Below, in pieces: positions 30,425 through 40,418 of a stretch of DNA of 64,000 nucleotides (positions within the stretch are counted from its first letter, which is position 1; each line of letters starts with the position of its first letter). This DNA is from Nocardia anaemiae NBRC 100462 (GTDB lineage Bacteria; Actinomycetota; Actinomycetes; Mycobacteriales; Mycobacteriaceae): positions 62,001 through 126,000 of the forward strand of contig NZ_BDAZ01000017.1 in assembly GCF_001612725.1 (NCBI RefSeq). Reading direction: 5' to 3'. The position numbers and the translations under genes were made by a program. A model generated the notes under the pieces. That model was not told where the DNA came from and ran no database searches. It worked only from the letters and a program-made list of their open reading frames with translations.

Positions 30425-30451
30425 CGGCGCCCTTCGATGCGAAGGGCGCCG
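30425..30451 (-). terminator. terminator after the DoxX gene
   Basis: cggcgcccttcg, loop atg, cgaagggcgccg form a perfect 12-bp stem 13 bp after the stop of the minus-strand DoxX gene. Confidence 0.8.
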
Positions 30452-30464
30452 GTCAGGGGCGGGT

Positions 30465-31358
30465 TTACTTGAAGGGGCCGATGCCGGTCAGCGGGTTGCC
30501 GCCGTGCAGCCAGTACCAGGTGCCGATGGCGGCGGCTACGGACAGAATGAGGACTACGAAGGAGCCGTAGGCGGGGCGGGTGGCCCAGCCGCGGTTGCGA
30601 TCGAAGGACAGGCGGCCGGGGCCGGTCAGGAGCAGGACGACGGCGGTGCCCGCGAGGATGGACTCCAGTTCCACACCGCTCTTGACCGAGGACTTGTACT
30701 GGAAGCCGGGGATCATGCCCTGCTTCCACAGCCACGCGTCGGTGATCACCGCGAGCACCGCACCCGCGGCGAGCGGGGTGGCCAGGCCGAGCACCAGCAG
30801 TCCGCCGCCGCCGACTTCACCGGCGATGACCAGGATGGTCGACAGGGTCGCGTGATCCCAACCGCCCCCGGCCATCATGTCGCGGGTGCCGTCCAACCCC
30901 GGTCCGTGGAACCAGCCGGTGAGCTTCTGCAGACCGTGGTAGATGAAGGTGCCGCCGACGACCAGGCGCAGTACGAACAGCCCTAGATCGAGGGTGCCGC
31001 GGCGGCCGTCACCATTGCGTCGGCGCAGCGGTCGGCTCGGCTCGCCGCCGCCGGATGCGTTCGGGGCGGGCGGGATGCTGGCGTAGGCGTAGGCCGCGGC
31101 TTCGTTCGCCCTGGCCTGTTCGCCGACCGACGGGATCTCCGGATCGAGGCCGAGTTCCTCCTCGGTGCGGGGCACATCCTTGGATAGATCGGGGCCGCTC
31201 GACGCGGTATCGGAGGACATTCTGGGCAGCACGCCGGTGGGTGAATCATAGGGGCTGGTCACGCCACGACCGGTGGACGACACCGCCGACTGCTCATCCG
31301 TTGGCGTCGCCGCGCCCTCGGTTTTGGGCGCGGATGTGTCTTTGGGCTCTTCGGTCAC
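30465..31358 (-). CDS. DoxX-family membrane protein
   Basis: The product is 297 aa. The first 120 residues are a hydrophilic acidic tail (TEEPKDTSAPKTEGAATPTD). Then follows the four-helix DoxX domain: LGLFVLRLVVGGTFIYHGLQ, ILVIAGEVGGGGLLVLGLAT, LAAGAVLAVITDAWLWKQGM and VVLLLTGPGRLSFDR, with a fifth helix near the end (YGSFVVLILSVAAAIGTWYW). DoxX proteins act with redox systems at the membrane (in mycobacteria with SodA and SseA). Start at GTG 31358 with AGGG upstream. Position between ilvB/cfp6 and lppZ corresponds to Rv3005c. Confidence 0.88.
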   Translation of the reverse strand: MTEEPKDTSAPKTEGAATPTDEQSAVSSTGRGVTSPYDSPTGVLPRMSSDTASSGPDLSKDVPRTEEELGLDPEIPSVGEQARANEAAAYAYASIPPAPNASGGGEPSRPLRRRNGDGRRGTLDLGLFVLRLVVGGTFIYHGLQKLTGWFHGPGLDGTRDMMAGGGWDHATLSTILVIAGEVGGGGLLVLGLATPLAAGAVLAVITDAWLWKQGMIPGFQYKSSVKSGVELESILAGTAVVLLLTGPGRLSFDRNRGWATRPAYGSFVVLILSVAAAIGTWYWLHGGNPLTGIGPFK

Positions 31359-31456
31359 GGTCGATACCCTATGCGGCCGCGCGGCCGCGTGGGCGGTGTC
31401 CACGCGACGGCGTGTCCGTTTATCGACCCGGAGCGGCACATCGGCCGCGGTTTCCG

Positions 31457-31462
31457 TAACGT
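31457..31462 (+). promoter_or_regulatory. -10 box of a probably leaderless lppZ-like gene
   Basis: TAACGT ends 7 nt before the ATG at 31470, so transcription would start at or next to the A of the start codon. No ribosome-binding site precedes the ATG, consistent with a leaderless mRNA. Confidence 0.55.
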
Positions 31463-31469
31463 CTGAACC

Positions 31470-32576
31470 ATGAGTTTGGTTGTCGCGGGGCGTATCGCCC
31501 TGAGCTTGGCGCTCAGCACCGTCGCGCTGGTCGGCTGCGCTCGGTTCGACGATTCCGCCTCCAGCCCGTTCACACCCGAACCGACCTTCAACCCCGCCGA
31601 ACCCAAATCGCCGCAGCAGAGCCCATCGCAGCGCCCGCGCCCGACCGGACCGTGCATCGATCCGGATCCGAATGTGATCACGACCTGCCTGGATTCCACC
31701 GCGGGCATCATCTCGCTCGGCGAGGACGCGCTGGTCGCCGAGCGACGCACCGGACGCATCTACAAGACGGTCGCAGTGGATCCGAGCGATCCGCAGTCGC
31801 CGCCGATACTTGTCGGTCAGGTGGACGTGGACGGCTCCGGTGACGGCGGCATCTCCGATATCGCCCTCTCGCCGACCTACCGCGAGGACGGACTCATCTA
31901 CGCCTACATCACCACCGGATCCGATAACCGGGTGGTGCGCATCGCGGAGAACGGCCCGCCGAAGGCCATCCTGACCGGAATTCCGAAGGGGTCGGTCGGC
32001 AATCACGGTGCGCTGGAATTCATTTCGCCGACCGAGCTGCTGGTGCTTACCGGCGATGCGGGCAGTCCCGGTCTGGCGAGTGCGCCCTCGTCGCTGGCGG
32101 GCAAGGTGTTGCGGATCAATTCACCGTCGCCGGGAGCCAATCCGGAGGTCGTGGCATCGGGCCTCGGCACGGCGGGCGATCTGTGCGACGACGGTAAGGA
32201 CAGCGTCTGGATCACCGATCGCACCCCGACCGAGGATCGTCTGCAGCGCCTTGGCCGGGACGGATCGATCACCACGGCGTGGACCTGGCCGGATCGGCCG
32301 GGCGTCGGGGGCTGCGCGGCCGGACCGGATGTGGTGGCGATCGCGATGTCGGGGGCGAAGGCGCTGGCGATCGCGAATCCGGATGCGAACACCCACGCGA
32401 TCACCGCCGCGCCGACGTTCACCGTGCAGGACAAATACGGCAGGCTCGGCGGTGCGGCGGCCGGTGCGGACGGCACCATCTGGGCGACCACCGTCAACAA
32501 TGACGATAATCACGGGCCCTTCGACGATCGGGTGATCAAGATCCCGCCGCCGTCCCAAGGCACCGGGCCGGACTAA
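31470..32576 (+). CDS. lipoprotein with sorbosone-dehydrogenase-like beta-propeller, LppZ homolog
   Basis: The product is 368 aa. Signal peptide and lipobox are IALSLALSTVALVGCARFDD. After a Pro/Gln-rich linker the mature domain reads ISLGEDALVAERRTGRIYKT, DGGISDIALSPTYREDGLIY and LLVLTGDAGSPGLASAPSSL, the blade pattern of PQQ-type glucose/sorbosone dehydrogenase-like propellers. Catalytic competence is unclear. The position corresponds to lppZ (Rv3006). It is divergent from the DoxX gene and converges on gatB over a shared terminator. Confidence 0.85.
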   Translation: MSLVVAGRIALSLALSTVALVGCARFDDSASSPFTPEPTFNPAEPKSPQQSPSQRPRPTGPCIDPDPNVITTCLDSTAGIISLGEDALVAERRTGRIYKTVAVDPSDPQSPPILVGQVDVDGSGDGGISDIALSPTYREDGLIYAYITTGSDNRVVRIAENGPPKAILTGIPKGSVGNHGALEFISPTELLVLTGDAGSPGLASAPSSLAGKVLRINSPSPGANPEVVASGLGTAGDLCDDGKDSVWITDRTPTEDRLQRLGRDGSITTAWTWPDRPGVGGCAAGPDVVAIAMSGAKALAIANPDANTHAITAAPTFTVQDKYGRLGGAAAGADGTIWATTVNNDDNHGPFDDRVIKIPPPSQGTGPD

Positions 32577-32589
32577 CCGCGCCGACAAC

Positions 32590-32622
32590 AAATGGGCGGA
32601 TCCCTTGGGGACCCGCCCATTT
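32590..32622. terminator. bidirectional terminator between lppZ-like gene and gatB
   Basis: aaatgggcggatcc and ggacccgcccattt make a 14-bp stem with one mismatch and a 5-nt loop, between convergent genes. The AAA/TTT ends give short U-runs in both directions. Confidence 0.8.
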
Positions 32623-32642
32623 CAGTTCGGCCGGTGTGGAAC

Positions 32643-34148
32643 TCAGGCGCAGGCTTCGAGCACCAGCTCGCGCACGCGAGCCGCATCGGCTTGACCGCGC
32701 GTGGCCTTCATCACATCACCGACGATCTTGCCCGCGGCCTGCACCTTGCCCGAGCGGATCTTCTCGGCGATATCCGGATTGGCCTCGAGCGCCTTCTGCA
32801 CCTCCGCCTGCAGCGCGCTCTCGTCGCTGACCATGCCGAGCCCTTTGGTCTCGACGATCTTCGCCGGATCCCCCTCGCCCGCAAGCACGAAATCGACGAC
32901 CTGCTTGGCGACCTTGTTGTTGACCGTCTTCGATTCGACGAGCTTGATCACCTCGGCCACCTGGGCGGGCGTGATCGGCAGCTCCTCCAGGGAAATCTCA
33001 CGCTCCTTGGCCTTTTCGGTGAGGTAGGCGACCCACCACGAGCGCGCCTCGTTGACCGGGGCACCCGCATCGACGGTCGCGATGATCAGGTCCAGCGCGC
33101 CCGCGTTCACCAGGTCGCGCATGACCTCGTCGGACAGACCCCAATCCGACTGGATGCGGGCGCGGCGCAGCCACGGGTACTCCGGGATGGTGCCACGCAG
33201 CCGCTCAACCCAATCCTCAGCGGGCGCAACGGGTTCCAGGTCCGGCTCGGGGAAGTAGCGGTAGTCCTCGGCGGTCTCCTTGCGGCGACCGGGCGAGGTG
33301 GTGCCGTCACTCTCGTGAAAGTGCCTGGTCTCCTGCACGATCGAACCGCCGTCGGCGAGAATGGCTGCCTGGCGGCGCATTTCGAAGCGGACCGCGACCT
33401 CGACGCTCCTGAGCGAGTTCACGTTCTTGGTCTCGGTGCGGGTGCCGAATTCAGTTGCGCCGATGGGCATCAGCGAGACATTGGCATCGCAGCGCAGCGA
33501 ACCCTGCTCCATTTTGACGTCGGAGACCTGGAGGGACTTCAGAACTTCGCGCAGCGCGGTCACATAGGCGCGCGCCACCTCCGGCGCCCGCTCCCCCGCG
33601 CCGGTGATCGGCTTGGTGACGATCTCGATGAGCGGCACACCGGCCCGGTTGTAGTCCAGCAGCGAGTGGCTCGCGCCGTGGATGCGGCCGGTGGAGCCAC
33701 CGATGTGGGTGGACTTGCCGGTGTCCTCCTCCATATGGGCGCGCTCGATCTCGACGCGGAAGGTGCTGCCGTCATCGAGCACCACGTCGAGGTGGCCGTT
33801 GGTGGCGATCGGTTCGTCGTACTGGCTGATCTGGTAGTTCTTCGGCTGGTCCGGGTAGAAGTAGTTCTTGCGCGCGAACCGGCCCCACGGGGTGATCGCG
33901 CAATTCAGGGCCAGCCCGATCCGGATCGCCGACTCCACGGCCTGCTCGTTCACCACCGGCAGCGAGCCCGGCAGACCGAGGCACACCGGGCACACCTGGG
34001 TGTTCGGCTCCGCGCCGAACTCGGTCGGACAACCGCAGAACATCTTGGTGGCGGTGTTCAGCTCGACGTGAACCTCCATACCGAGCACCGGCTCGAACCG
34101 GTCGATGACATCGGCATAGTCCATCAAGTCGACGGTGGGTGCACTCAT
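32643..34148 (-). CDS. gatB: aspartyl/glutamyl-tRNA amidotransferase subunit B
   Basis: The product is 501 aa. It activates misacylated Glu-tRNA-Gln or Asp-tRNA-Asn for amidation within GatCAB. Diagnostic segments are [20 protein letters not shown] with the zinc CGCP motif, then [40 protein letters not shown] and [12 protein letters not shown]. The C-terminal YqeY/tail domain ([20 protein letters not shown]) is complete. gatA and gatC are not in the window. It is followed in the backbone order by pfkA, as in mycobacteria. Confidence 0.97.
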   Translation of the reverse strand: MSAPTVDLMDYADVIDRFEPVLGMEVHVELNTATKMFCGCPTEFGAEPNTQVCPVCLGLPGSLPVVNEQAVESAIRIGLALNCAITPWGRFARKNYFYPDQPKNYQISQYDEPIATNGHLDVVLDDGSTFRVEIERAHMEEDTGKSTHIGGSTGRIHGASHSLLDYNRAGVPLIEIVTKPITGAGERAPEVARAYVTALREVLKSLQVSDVKMEQGSLRCDANVSLMPIGATEFGTRTETKNVNSLRSVEVAVRFEMRRQAAILADGGSIVQETRHFHESDGTTSPGRRKETAEDYRYFPEPDLEPVAPAEDWVERLRGTIPEYPWLRRARIQSDWGLSDEVMRDLVNAGALDLIIATVDAGAPVNEARSWWVAYLTEKAKEREISLEELPITPAQVAEVIKLVESKTVNNKVAKQVVDFVLAGEGDPAKIVETKGLGMVSDESALQAEVQKALEANPDIAEKIRSGKVQAAGKIVGDVMKATRGQADAARVRELVLEACA

Positions 34149-34248
34149 AGCGATCAGTCTATTGACCCGTCCGCCGCCCTCGCCAAGTGGTCAGCTCCCA
34201 CCGGGGAGCCGTCGCACAGCCAGTGCCTATACCGCACATGGTAGAGCC

Positions 34249-34279
34249 TGTGCGAGGTGCTCAATGGATATGCGGCAGC
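34249..34279 (+). repeat. dispersed 31-bp intergenic repeat, copy 2
   Basis: 28 of 31 positions match copy 1 at 19116-19146. It lies between the gatB start and the end of the lipoprotein esterase gene. See copy 1 for the reverse-complement flanks. Confidence 0.55.
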
Positions 34280-34288
34280 CGGTTCGGG

Positions 34289-35668
34289 CTAGCGGGAGTG
34301 GGTGTGTTGGTTGAGCCAGGTGGTGGTGTAGGTGAGGACGTCGGGGGCGATGGTGGTTTCGTTGGAGGTGTACTCGCCAGGAAGGCCGGAGTCGGCGGGT
34401 TGCATGAGGTGGTTGAGGTCGGGGAAAACGTGGACGGTGGCGTCCGGATCGGCTGCCAGGCGGTCGCGCATCGGTTGTTCGTTCTGGGTGGCGAGGACCT
34501 GCATGTCCTTGGTGCCGAAGAACGCGAGGACCGGGATGCGCAGGGCCGAGAGGGCGGGCGCCGGGTCGTAGGTGATGAAAGAGGCCATGTAGGTGGTGTT
34601 GTAGGCGTTGAGGGTTTCCGCCGAGGCGCGCTGGTTCGGCGGGAGCGATTCGTTGTGGCGGAAGGCGAGATCCTTTGCGGCGGCCAGGTCACCGGAGCGA
34701 ATCAGGTTGGTCCATTCGGTGATGTAGGTGACCTGATCATCGATTCGAGCCTGCGATGCGCCACCCGCGCTGAGCAGCGCGCGGTTCTGTTCGATCAGTA
34801 CCTCCCAACCCGGTACCGCGGGGCCCGCCATCAGGACCGCGAAGGCGACGCCGCTGTCCGGGCGCGACGCCACCAGCGGTGCGAGATAACCACCCTCGCT
34901 GTGGCCGAACAGTCCGACGCGGGCCGGATCGATATCCGGGCGGGCGCGGAGGAAGCGCACCCCAGCAGCCGCATCCTCGGCGAGATCGTTGTATGTGGCG
35001 TCGTCGAGTTTGCCGCTGGTGCCGCCGACGCCGCGGTCGTCGGTGCGCAGTACGGCATAGCCCGCGCGGGTGAAGGTATCGGCCAGCAGCAGAAAGGGCT
35101 TGTGGCCCATGAGTTCTTCGTTGCGGTCCTGCGGGCCACTGCCGGAGATCATCAGAATCGCCGGGAACGGGCCGTTCCCCTCGGGCAGGGTCAGCGTGCC
35201 CGCGATGGTGATATCGCCGTCGCGGTAGGTGACGTCTTCGGAGCGGTATGGATACGGCGGTTTCGGCTCCTGCGGATGCGCGGGGGGACCGATCTTGCCC
35301 GGCTCGAGCGTCAACGGCAGGCTCTGGCCCGCCTGCCGGAATTCACCGACGATCCGGTCGGCTTCCTTGTCGAATTTGCCCTCGAACACGGGATCGCCCG
35401 GCGTGTTCGGAATCGCGAACGCCACCCGATCCGGTTCGGCGGAAACATCTTTCAGCTCCGCGCCGTTCAGACCTTGCGACGGGATATCGATGGTGGCGCT
35501 GCCGTTATCGGCGAAGTTCACCCCCACCGCCAACGGCGCATTGGGCACCGGGATGGACCCGTGCCAATCCCCGCTGAGCGACCGGGTCTCGCCCTTGTCC
35601 GACGAACACCCCGCCACCAACGCAACGATCAGGACCAGAACCGAGACGAGCCATCGCCCAGTGCGCAT
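34289..35668 (-). CDS. lipoprotein alpha/beta hydrolase (esterase)
   Basis: The product is 459 aa. Signal peptide and lipobox: LVSVLVLIVALVAGCSSDKG. Residues about 30-125 form a beta-rich domain (GDWHGSIPVPNAPLAVGVNF). The hydrolase domain has PFPAILMISGSGPQDRNEEL, the nucleophile in VGLFGHSEGGYLAPLVASRP, a later acid in IPVLAFFGTKDMQVLATQNE, and the catalytic histidine in VHVFPDLNHLMQPADS. This two-part architecture is common among secreted serine hydrolases of actinobacteria with unknown substrates. Confidence 0.85.
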   Translation of the reverse strand: MRTGRWLVSVLVLIVALVAGCSSDKGETRSLSGDWHGSIPVPNAPLAVGVNFADNGSATIDIPSQGLNGAELKDVSAEPDRVAFAIPNTPGDPVFEGKFDKEADRIVGEFRQAGQSLPLTLEPGKIGPPAHPQEPKPPYPYRSEDVTYRDGDITIAGTLTLPEGNGPFPAILMISGSGPQDRNEELMGHKPFLLLADTFTRAGYAVLRTDDRGVGGTSGKLDDATYNDLAEDAAAGVRFLRARPDIDPARVGLFGHSEGGYLAPLVASRPDSGVAFAVLMAGPAVPGWEVLIEQNRALLSAGGASQARIDDQVTYITEWTNLIRSGDLAAAKDLAFRHNESLPPNQRASAETLNAYNTTYMASFITYDPAPALSALRIPVLAFFGTKDMQVLATQNEQPMRDRLAADPDATVHVFPDLNHLMQPADSGLPGEYTSNETTIAPDVLTYTTTWLNQHTHSR

Positions 35669-36212
35669 GCCGCAACACTACCGATCGGCAGGGGCGTTTC
35701 GGACGAACTCGGCCGCGCATTGCGTCGCCTCGGGGCGGTTCAGGTATTCCTGCCACATCCTGCGGGTGCCTCGGCATCTCGACCGGAGATCGGCAGTTGC
35801 GCCACTATCGGATACCTTTCGTCCCGCCGCGCGGTCACTCGCTGATGTGCGTTGCCGGTGTCCGGCACAAGACGATGGCGAACCCTCGAACGCCGCTCTG
35901 AATGCGCTCGGCAAATCCTGCGCTCGCACGGCCACTCCAGTCGTCGGGCATTCGGCAATATGCCGCCGAGACAATCCGATACCGCTGCGGAATCACCCTA
36001 CCCGCGTCTCGAACCCGTAGCGGCATCGCTCCAACGCATCTCGATCGATCGCCGTCCGCAGTGGCCAAATCGCCGCTCGGCATTCCGGCACTGCTGGCCG
36101 CCACCGGACGAGCCGGACGATAACTGACACTGATCGTCGCCCGGCATTCCAACACTCCCGCCAACGCTTCCCTGCCCAACACTCCCCCGGCCAACGCCCC
36201 CGGGACGAAGGT
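35669..36212. other. 544-bp gap with no supported gene
   Basis: Several short minus-strand frames exist (e.g. 35678-35974) but show no family features or ribosome sites. At 36149-36198 there is an imperfect direct repeat of caacactccc...ccaacgc (two copies). Possibly a decayed gene; nothing more can be said. Confidence 0.35.
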
Positions 36213-36656
36213 TCACCCGCCGCGCGCGTACCGAACCGCAGCGGCGATCGCATTCATATCGAGTTCGAGTGTGGGGTCGTCCTCTTGCGCCTCTTGGAAT
36301 TCCAACATCGCGTCGGACACGCCGCCACGGCGGGCGATGGCGAGAAGCTCACGGCGAACATAGGCGCCGAGCGGGAGTTCGGCGGCGCGGGCGCGGCGGC
36401 CGAACATGCCGAGCGCGTCGGCGGGCAGATCGTAGACCTGGATGAGGGTTACCGCGTCGGAGTCGAATTCCGGGGTCAGATCGCGGCCCTGGGATTCCAG
36501 GAATTCCACGATCGTGTCCACGGAAGTTCGCCTGCGCGCCATCGTGATCAGTTCCTGACGGACCTGAGCTTCGATCGATATGCCCGCGACGCGAGCACGG
36601 CGGCGGAACACGGCGACAGCATCGGTGGGCAGGTCGGATACCTGGAGTTGAGCCAC
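36213..36656 (-). CDS. tandem ribbon-helix-helix (FitA-like) protein
   Basis: The product is 147 aa made of two copies of a FitA-type antitoxin unit. Unit 1 is LQVSDLPTDAVAVFRRRARV then SIEAQVRQELITMARR; unit 2 is IQVYDLPADALGMFGRRARA then PLGAYVRRELLAIARR. Each is followed by an acidic tail of similar sequence (VEFLESQGRDLTPEFD and LEFQEAQEDDPTLELD). One protein would thus carry two RHH DNA-binding motifs that could pair within a chain. No PIN-domain toxin gene lies next to it. Start GTG 36656 without a strong ribosome site. Confidence 0.8.
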   Translation of the reverse strand: MAQLQVSDLPTDAVAVFRRRARVAGISIEAQVRQELITMARRRTSVDTIVEFLESQGRDLTPEFDSDAVTLIQVYDLPADALGMFGRRARAAELPLGAYVRRELLAIARRGGVSDAMLEFQEAQEDDPTLELDMNAIAAAVRYARGG

Positions 36657-36720
36657 GACGACCAGAGTAGCTGTGCGACAAGGAATTCGGGAGGTCTCGA
36701 TTGTGCAACGACCGCCGGAA

Positions 36721-37755
36721 TCAGCCGAAAAATGCCTCGGCTTCGCGGTAACGCTCGGTGGGTACCCGCTTGAGCTGCTTGGTGGCCTCGGACAACGGAA
36801 CCAATTCGATGGAAGTGCCGTGCAAAGCGACCATTTGACCGAATCGTCCAGCGTGCACGGCCTCGGCGGCGTGCAGACCGAAGCGAGTGGCAAGCACCCG
36901 GTCGTACGGTGTCGGGCTGCCGCCGCGTTGGACGTGACCGAGCACGGTAGTACGGACCTCTTTACCGATGCGGCGCTCGATCTCGGTGCCCAACTGCTGT
37001 GCGACACCAGTGAACCGTTCGTGGCCGAACTCGTCGATACCACCCTCGCGCAGCGCGAATCCCGAATCGGGGGCCGGGTGCGCGCCTTCGGCGACCACGC
37101 AGATGAAGTGCTTGTCGCCGCGCTGGAAGCGACGCTTGATCATCGAGCACACCTCGTCCACATCGAAGGGCTCCTCGGGAACCAGCGTGAGGTGCGCACC
37201 GGCCGCCATGCCCGAGTTGATCGCGATCCAGCCCGCGTGGCGGCCCATCACCTCGACCAGCATGACGCGCTGATGCGATTCCGCGGTGGTGTGCAGCCGG
37301 TCGATGGCCTCCGAAGCGATGGACAACGCGGTGTCGTGTCCGAAAGTGACGTCGGTGCAGTCGATGTCGTTATCGATGGTCTTCGGGACCCCCACAACGG
37401 GGACGCCCTCGTCGGACAACCAGCTCGCGGCGGTGAGCGTGCCCTCGCCGCCGATCGGGATCAGTGCCTCGATCCCGTTGTCGTCGAGGGTGCGTTTGAT
37501 CTGGTCGAGTCCGGCACGCAGTTTGTCGGGATTGGTGCGTGCGGTACCGAGCATCGTGCCGCCCTTGGTGAGCAGGCGGTCGGTGCGATCGTCGTTCTGA
37601 ATGGTGATTTTTCGGTCTTCGAGTAGTCCGCGCCAACCATCCTGGAAGCCGATGATCGCGTCGCCGTAGCGTCCGTTCGCGGTGCGAACGACGGCACGGA
37701 TGACCGCGTTCAGTCCTGGACAGTCGCCGCCTCCGGTCAAGACTCCGATGCGCAT
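36721..37755 (-). CDS. pfkA: 6-phosphofructokinase
   Basis: The product is 344 aa, group III PFK. It starts [20 protein letters not shown]. The nucleotide loop is GGEGT at 102-106, with a glycine where PPi-dependent enzymes have aspartate, so ATP is the expected donor. PKTIDNDID (124-132) holds the catalytic aspartates and GRHAGWIA and GHVQRGG bind fructose-6-phosphate. ATG 37755 is chosen; the frame upstream overlaps the kinase gene gap. Same strand as the kinase gene 71 bp upstream. Confidence 0.95.
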   Translation of the reverse strand: MRIGVLTGGGDCPGLNAVIRAVVRTANGRYGDAIIGFQDGWRGLLEDRKITIQNDDRTDRLLTKGGTMLGTARTNPDKLRAGLDQIKRTLDDNGIEALIPIGGEGTLTAASWLSDEGVPVVGVPKTIDNDIDCTDVTFGHDTALSIASEAIDRLHTTAESHQRVMLVEVMGRHAGWIAINSGMAAGAHLTLVPEEPFDVDEVCSMIKRRFQRGDKHFICVVAEGAHPAPDSGFALREGGIDEFGHERFTGVAQQLGTEIERRIGKEVRTTVLGHVQRGGSPTPYDRVLATRFGLHAAEAVHAGRFGQMVALHGTSIELVPLSEATKQLKRVPTERYREAEAFFG

Positions 37756-37826
37756 GGCGCATATCTTGCCCCGCCTCGAGCGATGACGCGGCCGCACCCC
37801 CGTGAACACCGGGTAACGGCTACGAC

Positions 37827-40289
37827 TCAATACACATAGACGATGGCGTTTTCGCCGCCGCTACAGGTCGCGAATTGATCACCGGCCGTGCAATTCATCT
37901 GGTAATCCCGATTGTTGATCGGGCTGTGCGCCATTACCGATCGATCGGTGATCGTGCTGTCGCCGCCATCGGCGTAGGCCCTGCGCACCTCCTCGGCGAA
38001 GGCGCAACTGGTGACGGTGGTGCCGATCGCGGACGAGGTGAAGCGGCCGAGCGCCGGATACAGCTTGGCGCAAGGTTTGGCACCGGCGGGCAGATGTGCG
38101 GGCATCGTGTTTGTCGGTTGGCCGTCGCTTCCGTCACGCACCTGCCAGCCGACAATGCCCCCGATCGCGAGCACCGCGAGCACCACGCCGATCCAGACGA
38201 TGCGCATCGATCGACGCGCAGGCACAGGTGTCGGATCGGGCGGGTACGGTGCGTCGGATTGCGGCATCGGCATGCCGACGGTCCTAGACAGCGCCTCGGT
38301 TGTCGCATCGTGCGGTGGAATGTCGCGACGCACCGGATCCGAGGGATGCCGGGGCACGAGCGTCGGCTCCAGACCGGTGATCTGCCGCGGTCCGCCGGTG
38401 GACTGTTGCCCGATGTGCGATCGAGATCTGCTCGACAGCTGGGGCCCGCTCACTTGCGGCTGCCCACTCATGGAGTGCTGGCCACCCACCGGCTGCTGGC
38501 CGCCCGCGAAGTGCGATCCACCCGCCTGCTGCGATCCACCCTCTGATCGCGGCTCACTCGCCTGTGGCGGACCACTCCCGGACCGCAGCGCATTCTCCGA
38601 CGGAGCACCACCCGCTGCCGGAGCACCGCCGATCCGCTGCGGCGAGTTCGCCGACGTCGGACCGCCCGCCTGCCATTGCCCGCCTGATTGCGGCGGAGGG
38701 CCTGATCGCTGCGGCCCGCCGGACAGCCGCGAACCGATCGCAGGATGCGAACCGCCTACCGATTGCGGACCACCTGACTGCTGCGACTCACCCGACTGCT
38801 GCCGGTCACCTGATTGCTGCGGGCCGCCCGACAGCAGCGAACTGCCCGCCGGATGCAGACCCCCTGCCGACTCCGGACCACTTGCCGACGGTGGCCTACC
38901 CGCCGACTGCACCCCACGCGCCGATGCCGGACCACCCGGCTGTTGTGGGCCACCTGCCGATTTCGGGCCACCCGACTGCGGCCCACTCGCCGGACCGCCC
39001 GCATGCGGCGAACCAGCTACCGAGCGCGGACCACCCGACTGCGAATCACTCGGCGGCTGCGAACCGCCAGCTGCCTGCAGCGGACCACCTGTTTGCCGCA
39101 GGCCGCCCGGCTGCCTGGAACTACCTGTCTGCTGCGTGCCGCCTGCCGACTGCGTCCCAGCTGGCTGCCTCGAGCCGCTTGCCTGCGGCGGAGCAACTGC
39201 CTGGGGCGGACCACCTGCTTGCTGCGGGCCGACCGACTGCTGCGATCCACCCGACTGCGGCCCACCAGACTGCTGCGGACCCTCGGCCGACTGCGACGGA
39301 CCCGACGGCGATCCACCCGACTGCTGGGGCCAGTTCGGTGGTTGGCGGGCGACCATGGATTCCGGGCCGAAGGTCGGGAAGATGATGGTTGCTGGGGCGG
39401 GTCGGGTGTGGTTGGAGATCTGGGTGGTGGGCGCGTCCGAGTTCGGGAGAGACGGTGTGGCCGAGACTGCGGCTCGGGCTGCCGACGCGAGTGCACCGGC
39501 TGTTGGATAGCGATCGGCGGGTTCCTTGGCCATGCCGCGGGAGATGACCTCGTCCAATGTGCCGGGCAGTCCGGCTCGTTTGGTGCTCGGGCGGGGTGGC
39601 GGTGTCGAGAGGTGCGCGCGGATGAGCGAACTCATGCCGTCGGCTGGGAAAGGCTGTGTGCCGGTGAGGCATTCGAACAGTACGCAGGCCAGGGAGTAGA
39701 CGTCGGCGGTGCCGCCGATCGGGGCGGTGTCGAATCGTTCCGGCGCAATATAGCTGTAGGAGCCGATGGCTTGGCCGGTCGCGGTGACGCTGGGGTCGCG
39801 CTCGGAGCGCGCGATGCCGAAGTCGGCGAGGTACGCGAAATCCGAAGGGGTGACCAGGATATTGGCGGGTTTGACGTCACGATGCACCAAGCCCTCGGCA
39901 TGCGCGGCATCCAACGCGGACGCGACCTGTTCGATAATGCCGACCGCGCGGGTGGGGCTCAGGGGCCCCTTCTCGCGCAGCACCGAGCGCAGATCGCTGC
40001 CGCGAACCAGCCGCATGTCGATGTAGAGCACACCGTCGATCTCGCCCCAGTCGTGAATCGGGATGACGTGCGGTTCGGCCAGCCGCGCGGCGACTCGGGA
40101 TTCGTGCCGAAATCGCTGCTGGAACCGCGGATCGTCGGCCAGCGCCATGGGCAGTAGTTTGATCGCGACCACGCGATCCTTGACCGTGTCGTACGCCTCG
40201 TAGACCTCCCCCATCCCGCCGCGGCCCAGCAGCGTACGCAATTCGTAGGGTCCGAATCGCGTACCGGCCCGCGACTGCGTTTCGTCCAC
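37827..40289 (-). CDS. transmembrane Ser/Thr protein kinase with long repetitive linker
   Basis: The product is 820 aa. Kinase domain about 10-275: [20 protein letters not shown], the lysine in [35 protein letters not shown] and YIAPERF. Residues about 285-690 are low complexity, made of dozens of short units such as [11 protein letters not shown] with variants; helix [20 protein letters not shown] segment ([20 protein letters not shown]) crosses the membrane near 695. A 100-residue extracellular domain with four cysteines follows ([31 protein letters not shown]). Overall layout is that of PknF/PknI-type mycobacterial kinases. GTG 40289 is chosen as start because of GGAGG 8 nt upstream. Confidence 0.9.
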   Translation of the reverse strand: MDETQSRAGTRFGPYELRTLLGRGGMGEVYEAYDTVKDRVVAIKLLPMALADDPRFQQRFRHESRVAARLAEPHVIPIHDWGEIDGVLYIDMRLVRGSDLRSVLREKGPLSPTRAVGIIEQVASALDAAHAEGLVHRDVKPANILVTPSDFAYLADFGIARSERDPSVTATGQAIGSYSYIAPERFDTAPIGGTADVYSLACVLFECLTGTQPFPADGMSSLIRAHLSTPPPRPSTKRAGLPGTLDEVISRGMAKEPADRYPTAGALASAARAAVSATPSLPNSDAPTTQISNHTRPAPATIIFPTFGPESMVARQPPNWPQQSGGSPSGPSQSAEGPQQSGGPQSGGSQQSVGPQQAGGPPQAVAPPQASGSRQPAGTQSAGGTQQTGSSRQPGGLRQTGGPLQAAGGSQPPSDSQSGGPRSVAGSPHAGGPASGPQSGGPKSAGGPQQPGGPASARGVQSAGRPPSASGPESAGGLHPAGSSLLSGGPQQSGDRQQSGESQQSGGPQSVGGSHPAIGSRLSGGPQRSGPPPQSGGQWQAGGPTSANSPQRIGGAPAAGGAPSENALRSGSGPPQASEPRSEGGSQQAGGSHFAGGQQPVGGQHSMSGQPQVSGPQLSSRSRSHIGQQSTGGPRQITGLEPTLVPRHPSDPVRRDIPPHDATTEALSRTVGMPMPQSDAPYPPDPTPVPARRSMRIVWIGVVLAVLAIGGIVGWQVRDGSDGQPTNTMPAHLPAGAKPCAKLYPALGRFTSSAIGTTVTSCAFAEEVRRAYADGGDSTITDRSVMAHSPINNRDYQMNCTAGDQFATCSGGENAIVYVY

Positions 40290-40418
40290 CCCGTTACCTC
40301 CACCTCGCCGAACCGCGCCACGGTCGTGGTCCTGCGATCTCACCCGTTGATTCGGGATTCTCGGGTGCCACCGTTACCCGGTCAAGTGTGCGCCCTGCGG
40401 GCGCTGACTCGACCGGGA

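Noticed and set aside
35678..35974. 98-codon minus-strand frame upstream of the lipoprotein esterase
   Set aside because: No ribosome site, no recognisable family, and competing frames of similar length in the same stretch.
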